Assembly (NCBI RefSeq): GCF_001865015.1
Contig: NZ_MJGV01000068.1
Span: 129,998-193,997, forward strand
Direction: 5' to 3'
Source: Curtobacterium sp. MMLR14_010
GTDB lineage: Bacteria > Actinomycetota > Actinomycetes > Actinomycetales > Microbacteriaceae
DNA length: 64,000 bases
Position numbers and translations under genes: made by a program. Every line of letters starts with the position of its first letter. Position 1 is the first letter of the stretch. Under the pieces are notes generated by a model. It was not told the origin of the DNA. It worked only from the letters and a program-made list of their open reading frames with translations, and searched no databases. This document shows, in pieces, positions 58,868 to 64,000 of this stretch.

Positions 58868-59649
58868 GCGACCCGGTGCGCGAGCCCGTCGGCGACTCGG
58901 TGAGCGAGCCCGTCGGCGACCCGGTGGGCGGCGCCGGAGGTGGGCGTGTCCACGCGAGCCGAGCCGAGCCTCCCGTCCGGGTGGGACTGGTCCGACGGGC
59001 GTGGTGGGCCGCACTCGACTGGTGCTACGCGATCCGCTGGCAGGTGCAGAGCTTCGGGCCGACCACCGCCGACGACTACCGGGACGGCGACGGTCAGCCG
59101 GTCGTCGTGATCCCCGGAGTCTACGAGACCTGGCACTTCATGCGGCCGCTCATGGACGCCCTGCACGACCGAGGACACCCCGTGCACGTGCTCGCGTCGC
59201 TGCGGCACAACCTCCGACCGGTCCCGATCTCGGCCGCGGAGGTGATGTCCTCCATCGAGGAGCTCGACCTGCGCAACGTGCTGCTCGTCACGCACAGCAA
59301 GGGCGGGTTGATCGGCAAGTACGCGATGGCCCACCTCGACCACGACGGACGACTCGACCGGATGGTCGCGGTGTCCACCCCGTTCGGAGGGTCCGTCTAC
59401 GCGAACCTCGCGCCGGTGCCGCACCTGCGGGCGTTCCGGGCGGCGGACCCCGTGCTCGCCGGGCTGGCGCGGGAACTCGACGCGAACCGGCGGATCACGT
59501 CGGTGTACGGGGTGTTCGACACGCTCATCCCCGGGGGCAGTGCGCTCGCCGGGGCCACGAACGTGCGGGTGCCCGTCGGTGGACACTTCCGGATCCTCGG
59601 CGACGCGCGCGCTCGCGACGCCGTGCTCGAGGCGGCCGCGCCGCGCTGA
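58864..59649 (+). CDS. Lipase-like alpha/beta hydrolase with a repeat-rich N-terminus
   Basis: 261 residues. After a disordered, repetitive N-terminus (DPVREPVGDSVSEPVGDPVG and a family A half-site encoding AEPPVR), the hydrolase core starts near residue 65: PVVVIPGVYETWHFMRPLMD, VLLVTHSKGGLIGKYAMAH with the nucleophile Ser, and VAVSTPFGGSVYANL. The HSKGG elbow and TPFxGS motif are those of PGAP1/triacylglycerol lipase-like proteins. No signal peptide is seen. The possible function is lipid or ester hydrolysis. It overlaps the preceding hydrolase and is followed by a family B hairpin. Confidence 0.8.
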   Translation: MSDPVREPVGDSVSEPVGDPVGGAGGGRVHASRAEPPVRVGLVRRAWWAALDWCYAIRWQVQSFGPTTADDYRDGDGQPVVVIPGVYETWHFMRPLMDALHDRGHPVHVLASLRHNLRPVPISAAEVMSSIEELDLRNVLLVTHSKGGLIGKYAMAHLDHDGRLDRMVAVSTPFGGSVYANLAPVPHLRAFRAADPVLAGLARELDANRRITSVYGVFDTLIPGGSALAGATNVRVPVGGHFRILGDARARDAVLEAAAPR

Positions 59650-59688
59650 CGCGGGCGCCCGGGCGGGCGCGGGCGGGCGCCCGGCCCT

Positions 59689-59750
59689 GGTGCGAGGTTG
59701 CCCACCCCGTGCCCGGTCACGGCGGCGCACCAGGTGTGCAAGCTCGCACC
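59689..59750. terminator. Family B hairpin between convergent genes
   Basis: GGTGCGAGGTTGCCCACCCC opposes CAGGTGTGCAAGCTCGCACC in an imperfect hairpin between the stops of the lipase-like gene (plus) and the LacI gene (minus). Fourth family B copy in the window. Confidence 0.75.
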
Positions 59751-59779
59751 AGCCGAGCGACCGCGCACGGTGCGGGGCG

Positions 59780-60799
59780 TCAGCGTCGGGCGACGCTCGC
59801 GCGCTCGACGATCCGGTGCGGGATCACGACGGTCGACGGGGGAGCGTCGCGGTCTGCGATCCGCGCGGTCAGCAGGTCGAGCGCGGCGTCCGCGAAGGCC
59901 CGCCGGTCGAACGACACCGTCGTCAGCGCGGGGATCGCGAACGCGGCTCCGTCGACGTCGTCGAACCCGACGACGCTGACCTGGTCCGGCACACGGATGC
60001 CCCGCGCGGCGAGGACGTGCAGGACGCCGAACGCGATCGAGTCCGTGAACGCGAAGACCGCGTCCGGGAGCGGGTGCGTGTCCAACCACGCGCCGAAGGC
60101 CCCGGCTGCGTCGGCCGTCGACCACCCGGGCAGCGGTACCCGGAGCGTCGGGTCGGGGGTGAGGCCGGCGTCGTGGAGGGCGGCCTCGTGTCCGGCGACC
60201 CGACGTTCGCTCGTCGCGGTGACCTGGGCACCGTCCGCGGTGGGCTCCGGGGCGCCGACCACCGCGATGCGCCGGTGTCCGTGGTCGAGCAGGTAGGTCG
60301 TGACCTCGTGTGCGGCGGCGCTGCTGTCGACGTGGACCTGGTCGACGTGCTCCGGCTCGACCTCGCCGATGACCACCGTCGGGGGCAGCCCAGCGGTCGA
60401 CGCCAGCACGCTCGCGCTGAGCGACACCGGGTTGAGGACGAGCCCGTCCACCAGGTGCGCCCGGGCGCGGGACACGAGCTGGCGTTCCCGCTCGGGGTCG
60501 GCGGCGGTCTGGTCGAGCTGGACGACCCAGTCACGGTCGCGGGCGAGCTCCACGAACCACCGGGCGAGTTCGGCGGAGTACGCACTGCTCATCTCGGGCA
60601 GCGTCAGCGCGATCGCACCCGATCGGCCGTTGCGCAACCCGCGGGCGGACAGGTTCGGGACGTAGTCGAGCTGCGCCAGCGCCTGTTCGACGCGCTCGCG
60701 GGTGTCGGGCCGGACGACCACGCCGCCGTTGATGACGTTGGAGACGGTCTTCGGGGAGACCCCGGCGAGGGCCGCCACGTCCCGCACGGTCGCTCGCAT
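59780..60799 (-). CDS. LacI-family regulator
   Basis: 339 residues from ATG 60799. The N-terminal ATVRDVAALAGVSPKTVSNVINGG is a textbook LacI helix-turn-helix, and RERVEQALAQLDYVPNLSARGL is the hinge with the minor-groove leucine position (ARGL in place of ARxL). A periplasmic-binding-like sensor follows, with VVGFDDVDGAAFAIPALTTV near the end. It is divergent from the four-carbon acid sugar kinase gene with a 107-bp gap, so it probably controls that pathway. Whether it also reads the GTTTACA palindrome at 43420 cannot be judged. Confidence 0.92.
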   Translation of the reverse strand: MRATVRDVAALAGVSPKTVSNVINGGVVVRPDTRERVEQALAQLDYVPNLSARGLRNGRSGAIALTLPEMSSAYSAELARWFVELARDRDWVVQLDQTAADPERERQLVSRARAHLVDGLVLNPVSLSASVLASTAGLPPTVVIGEVEPEHVDQVHVDSSAAAHEVTTYLLDHGHRRIAVVGAPEPTADGAQVTATSERRVAGHEAALHDAGLTPDPTLRVPLPGWSTADAAGAFGAWLDTHPLPDAVFAFTDSIAFGVLHVLAARGIRVPDQVSVVGFDDVDGAAFAIPALTTVSFDRRAFADAALDLLTARIADRDAPPSTVVIPHRIVERASVARR

Positions 60800-60906
60800 G
60801 GGAGCAACCGTAGCGCGGCGGGGGTCAGGGGCGGCGGTACCGGTGGCCGTACATGACATCGGGCACCGGGACCGACGCCTACCGTGGTCCGCGGAGGAAC
60901 CGACCG

Positions 60907-62364
60907 ATGAAGCCCAGCTCCCTGCCCGCCACCACCGCCCCCGTCGACGTCGCCGTGCTCAGTGCGGCCGTCGCCGCGTCGAACCGTCGCGTGGTCGTGA
61001 TCGACGACGACCCGACCGGCAGTCAGAGCGTCGCCGACCTGCCGATCATCACGACGTGGGAGGACGAGGACGTCCGCTGGGCGTTCGACCAGGACGCCGT
61101 CGGCTTCTTCGTCCTCGCGAACACGAGGAGCCTCCGCCCCGACGCTGCTGCCGCGGTCATCGCCGACGTCCACGACCGCGTCGTCGCGGTCGCCGACGAA
61201 CGAGGCGAGGAGGTCGTGCTCATCAGCCGCGGCGACTCGACGCTCCGCGGGCACTTCCCGCTCGAGACCGACGTCCTGGCGCGCCGCGGAGCGGATCGCG
61301 GGCGTGCCGTCGACGCGGTACTGCTCGTCCCGGCCTACCCGGACGCCGGTCGGATCACCGTGGACTCGGTGCACTACCTCGCGACCGCTGACGATTGGAC
61401 GCCCGTCGGGGACTCGGAGTTCGCACGTGACGCGAGCTTCGGGTACCGCGCGTCCGCCCTCCCCGAGTGGGTCGCCGAGAAGACGGAGGGTCGGGTCGCC
61501 GCGTCCGACGTCGTGCGCCTGACCCTCGATCTCATCCGCACCGGGGGCCCGACCGCCGTCGCCGAGGCGTTGCTCGCATGTCGCGACGGTCGCGTCGCCG
61601 TGGCGGACGCGGTCGACGAGGACGACCTGCGCGTGGTCGCGCTCGGGGCGCTCGCCGCCGAGGCCGACGGCCTGCGCGTGGTCTACCGCAGCGGACCGTC
61701 GTTCGTCCGGGCACGCTGCGGTCAGGAGGCTCGTGGTCCGCTCTCCGACACCGCCCTGACCGACGCGTTCGTCGACGCGCCCTCCGGGCACGGCCTCGTC
61801 GCGGTCGGCTCGCACGTCGGCCTCACCGGACGGCAGCTCGACCGTCTCGTCGCCGAGCGCCCCGTCGTGCAGGTCGAGATCGACCTCGAACGGTGCCTGG
61901 CGTCCGAGGAGGGCTTCCAGGAGGTCGTGGAGGAGAGCGCCCGCCGCGCTGCCGACGAGCTGGCCGGTTCCGACGTGGTCGTGATGACCAGCAGGACGCT
62001 GATCCGGGGGACCGACGCCGAGGACAGCCTCCGGGTCTCCCGCGTCGCGTCCGAGTCGCTCGTCGCCGTCGTCCGCGCCGTGGTCGCTCGTCGACGTCCG
62101 TCGTTCCTCGTGGCGAAGGGCGGGATCACGTCCAACGACCTCGCGACGAAGGCCCTGACGATCGACCGGGCCTGGACGCTCGGGACGATGCTGCCTGGGA
62201 TCGTCTCCCTCTGGGTCGCCGCGGACGGGCCGAACGCCGGCGTGCCCTACGTGGTGTTCCCCGGGAACGTCGGCGGCGACGACGCGCTCGCCGCCGTGGT
62301 GACCTGCGTCGCCACGGCAGCCGCGGAGGTCGGCGTGTCCGGGGCGGCGAGCCCGGCCCTGTAG
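60907..62364 (+). CDS. Four-carbon acid sugar kinase family protein (DtnK/OtnK-like)
   Basis: 485 residues. RRVVVIDDDPTGSQSVADLP is the N-terminal signature of the DUF1537 family, followed by VLISRGDSTLRGHFPLETD and DAVLLVPAYPDAGR. The C-terminal nucleotide domain has FLVAKGGITSNDLATKAL and PYVVFPGNVGGDDALAAVV. Family members phosphorylate D-threonate, D-erythronate or related four-carbon acids at O4. A PdxA2-like gene two genes downstream supplies the next step, oxidation and decarboxylation to dihydroxyacetone phosphate. ATG 60907 has GGAGGA eleven bases upstream. Naming dtnK or otnK would need phylogeny. Confidence 0.9.
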   Translation: MKPSSLPATTAPVDVAVLSAAVAASNRRVVVIDDDPTGSQSVADLPIITTWEDEDVRWAFDQDAVGFFVLANTRSLRPDAAAAVIADVHDRVVAVADERGEEVVLISRGDSTLRGHFPLETDVLARRGADRGRAVDAVLLVPAYPDAGRITVDSVHYLATADDWTPVGDSEFARDASFGYRASALPEWVAEKTEGRVAASDVVRLTLDLIRTGGPTAVAEALLACRDGRVAVADAVDEDDLRVVALGALAAEADGLRVVYRSGPSFVRARCGQEARGPLSDTALTDAFVDAPSGHGLVAVGSHVGLTGRQLDRLVAERPVVQVEIDLERCLASEEGFQEVVEESARRAADELAGSDVVVMTSRTLIRGTDAEDSLRVSRVASESLVAVVRAVVARRRPSFLVAKGGITSNDLATKALTIDRAWTLGTMLPGIVSLWVAADGPNAGVPYVVFPGNVGGDDALAAVVTCVATAAAEVGVSGAASPAL

Positions 62365-62434
62365 GAAACGGGAGCGCCGGGCGCCCTGTGGATCATTCCG
62401 TATAGGATCGTCCGACCGACCACCGGAGGCCACC

Positions 62435-63115
62435 ATGACCGACCAGCAGGACGCCAGCCTCCGGACGTCGCTGTCCGACCGCGTGTACGACGCGCTCATC
62501 GACCAGCTCATGGACGGGGTGCTGCACCCGGAACAGCAGCTCGGGATCGACGCGTTGGCACGGACGCTCGAGGTGTCGCAGACCCCGGTCCGCGAGGCCC
62601 TCGCCCGCCTCGAGTCGACCGGGCTCGTCCGTCGCGAGGCGCTCCGGGGGTACCGGGTCGCCCCGCTCTCCACCGACCGGGAGCTCGACGACCTGATGAC
62701 CGCCAGGGCCGTGGTCGAACCGGCCTGCACCTGGCACGCGACGTTGCAGGCGCCGGAGGCCACCTTCGACCTGCTCGCGACGAGCGTCGAAGCGATGCGG
62801 ACCATCCCGCACGGCCCGGACGACCACGACGTGCGCGCCTACTGGCAGGCCGACGAGCGGTTCCACCAGCTCATCGTCGACGCGGCGGACAACGGCTTCC
62901 TGCGGGACGCCCACCGAGCGATGGGCGGGACGGTCCAGCGGTTCCGGCTGTTCTCCGAGCGCGGGGTGACCGACGCCGACGCGGCGGTCCACGAGCACAC
63001 GGCGGTCCTCGACGCGATGCGTCGTCGTGACGCCGACGGCGCCGAGGAGGCGATGCGACGACACCTCCTCGCCGTGAAGGCCCGCGCCCGACGTGACCGT
63101 CAGACGCTGTCCTGA
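62435..63115 (+). CDS. GntR-family regulator (FCD subgroup)
   Basis: 226 residues. SDRVYDALIDQLMDGVLHPE and LARTLEVSQTPVREALARLES form the GntR winged helix; the C-terminal all-helical FCD domain includes ADERFHQLIVDAADNGFLRD and EHTAVLDAMRRRDADGAEEAM with metal-binding histidines. Located between the acid sugar kinase and the PdxA2-like gene, it probably senses a pathway acid. TATAGGAT just upstream of its own start and TATCCT-AC-AGGATA upstream of the next gene share the same core. Confidence 0.92.
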   Translation: MTDQQDASLRTSLSDRVYDALIDQLMDGVLHPEQQLGIDALARTLEVSQTPVREALARLESTGLVRREALRGYRVAPLSTDRELDDLMTARAVVEPACTWHATLQAPEATFDLLATSVEAMRTIPHGPDDHDVRAYWQADERFHQLIVDAADNGFLRDAHRAMGGTVQRFRLFSERGVTDADAAVHEHTAVLDAMRRRDADGAEEAMRRHLLAVKARARRDRQTLS

Positions 63116-63165
63116 CCAAGAAACGCTGACTCCGCCGCCGTCCTCGCCGCCGAGCGCTGATCGTG

Positions 63166-63179
63166 TATCCTACAGGATA
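63166..63179 (+). promoter_or_regulatory. GntR/FCD operator upstream of the PdxA2-like gene
   Basis: TATCCT, AC, AGGATA: a perfect 6-bp inverted repeat with 2-bp spacer, in an AT-rich patch 52 bp before the pdxA2-like start. A half-site (ATAGGATC) lies at about 62402-62411, before the gntR start. The size and symmetry suit a GntR dimer. Confidence 0.6.
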
Positions 63180-63231
63180 TTCACGCAACGCTGCGGGTGC
63201 TGAGGCCTGCGGCACGGAAGGACCAGCAGCA

Positions 63232-64000
63232 TGTCGCAGCACCGCCCCCGCATCGCCCTCACCCTCGGAGACCCCGCTGGGATCGGACCGGAGCTCATCG
63301 CCCGCGTGCTGTCCCGCCCTGGTGTGCTCGACGACAACGACGTCACCCTGCTCGCGGACCGCGCCGAGGTCGACCAGGCCTTCGCGGACGCGCGGCTCCC
63401 GGTCGTCCAGATGAGCGCAGAGCCCCGCGCCGGCGCCGTCACCCTGCTCGACGACGCCAGCGCGCCGACCACCCGGATCCCGGTCCGCGAGGTCAGTCAG
63501 GCGGCCGGGGAGCGTGCGATGCACCAGCTGCGCCGAGCGGTCGACCTCGCCCGCGAGGGACGCGTGGGTGCGATCGTCTTCGCACCGTTGAACAAGACCA
63601 GCCTGCACCTCGCCGGCATGCAGGAGGAGGACGAGCTCCGCTGGTTCGCGAAGGAACTCGGTCACCAGGGCACCACGTCGGAGCTCAACGTGCTCGACGG
63701 GCTCTGGACGGCCAGGGTCACCTCGCACATCCCGATCAGTGCCGTCGCGGCCCGCATCACCCCGGAGTCGGTGCGCGCGACCATCCGGCTGCTGCACGAC
63801 GTGCTCCGCGACGCGGGCATCGAGCCGCGCCTCGGCGTCTGCGCCCTGAACCCGCACGCGGGCGAGAACGGGAACTTCGGGCGCGAGGAGATCGACGCCA
63901 TCGCACCGGGAGTGCAGGCGGCGGCCGGCGAGGGCATCGACGTCCGCGGCCCCTTCCCGTCCGACACGATCTTCCTGGCAGCGCGTCGTGGCGACTTCAA
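63232..64000 (+). CDS. PdxA2-like 4-phosphate dehydrogenase (cut by window end)
   Basis: The first 256 residues of a PdxA-family protein, open to the window edge; full length is normally about 330. RIALTLGDPAGIGPELIARV is the N-terminal signature, FAPLNKTSLHLAG the substrate phosphate region, SHIPISAVAARIT supplies one metal-binding histidine and CALNPHAGENGNFGREE the next. In pathways with a four-carbon acid sugar kinase, PdxA2 acts on D-threonate- or D-erythronate-4-phosphate rather than in vitamin B6 synthesis. ATG 63232 has GGAAGGA upstream and the GntR operator before it. Confidence 0.9.

Noticed and set aside
60846-60866. Second TetR site of the 54692 type because of CATGACATCGGG
   Set aside because: Only one half-site is present and there is no inverted partner; chance is sufficient.

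Overview
This is a very GC-rich (roughly 70% G+C by eye), gene-dense chromosomal segment. It has many 4-bp ATGA/GTGA stop-start overlaps, frequent GTG starts, a complete mevalonate pathway, a Micrococcus-type long-chain olefin (ole) cluster and a small protein of a type I associate with Microbacteriaceae. Together these point to a microbacterial actinobacterium, most likely Curtobacterium or a close relative. The genus is an inference. I see no rRNA, tRNA, insertion sequence, prophage or CRISPR array.

Layout. 1-3.1 kb: the first 18 codons of a minus-strand gene, a nitronate monooxygenase-like protein and glucose-6-phosphate isomerase. 3.1-3.9 kb: a non-coding mosaic of about 280-bp tandem repeats. 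3.9-8.7 kb: oleA, an oleBC fusion and oleD, which turn two acyl-CoAs into an internal alkene. 8.8-10.9 kb: an NmrA-like oxidoreductase, a striking 0.6-kb array of the palindrome AGACRCCGGYGTCT, and an unknown protein. 11.1-13.0 kb: ohrR-ohr-oxidoreductase (peroxide response). 13.1-18.4 kb: the mevalonate operon (mevalonate kinase, diphosphomevalonate decarboxylase, phosphomevalonate kinase, HMG-CoA reductase, HMG-CoA synthase) without an isopentenyl-diphosphate isomerase. 18.4-21.5 kb: an HExxH protein with a multi-span membrane partner, a membrane-anchored hydrolase and a small conserved protein. 21.7-29.1 kb: an unusually long GltB-like glutamate synthase followed, with a 4-bp overlap, by a CysJ-type diflavin reductase; no gltD is present.

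29.5-38 kb: a cell-surface glycosylation locus made of a GT2-GtrA fusion, a sensor kinase and response regulator, and two divergent, paralogous YkcB-like membrane mannosyltransferases. 38-43.3 kb: fructosamine kinase, LysR with an EamA exporter, DUF4383, an HTH-zeta toxin-antitoxin-like pair and a small unknown protein. 43.4-47.4 kb: a secreted, sortase-E-type anchored GH31 glucosidase behind a LacI-type operator. 47.5-55.7 kb: three TetR regulators with visible operators and their hydrolase, SnoaL, DUF1772 and SDR neighbours, plus UbiA prenyltransferase, an FAD monooxygenase and an acyltransferase. 56-59.7 kb: type II NADH dehydrogenase, a DHFR-like reductase and two alpha/beta hydrolases. 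59.8-64 kb: LacI, a four-carbon acid sugar kinase, GntR and a PdxA2-like dehydrogenase (cut by the window end), probably for threonate/erythronate catabolism.

Two REP-like repeat families run through the window. Family A (half-site GACGGGAGGCTCGGTGCC) occurs as palindromes between genes and as single half-sites inside inter-domain linkers of several proteins. Family B (half-site GGTGCGAGGTTGCCCAC) forms long hairpins in four convergent intergenic gaps. The most notable protein-level observation is the coupled long GltB and diflavin reductase.
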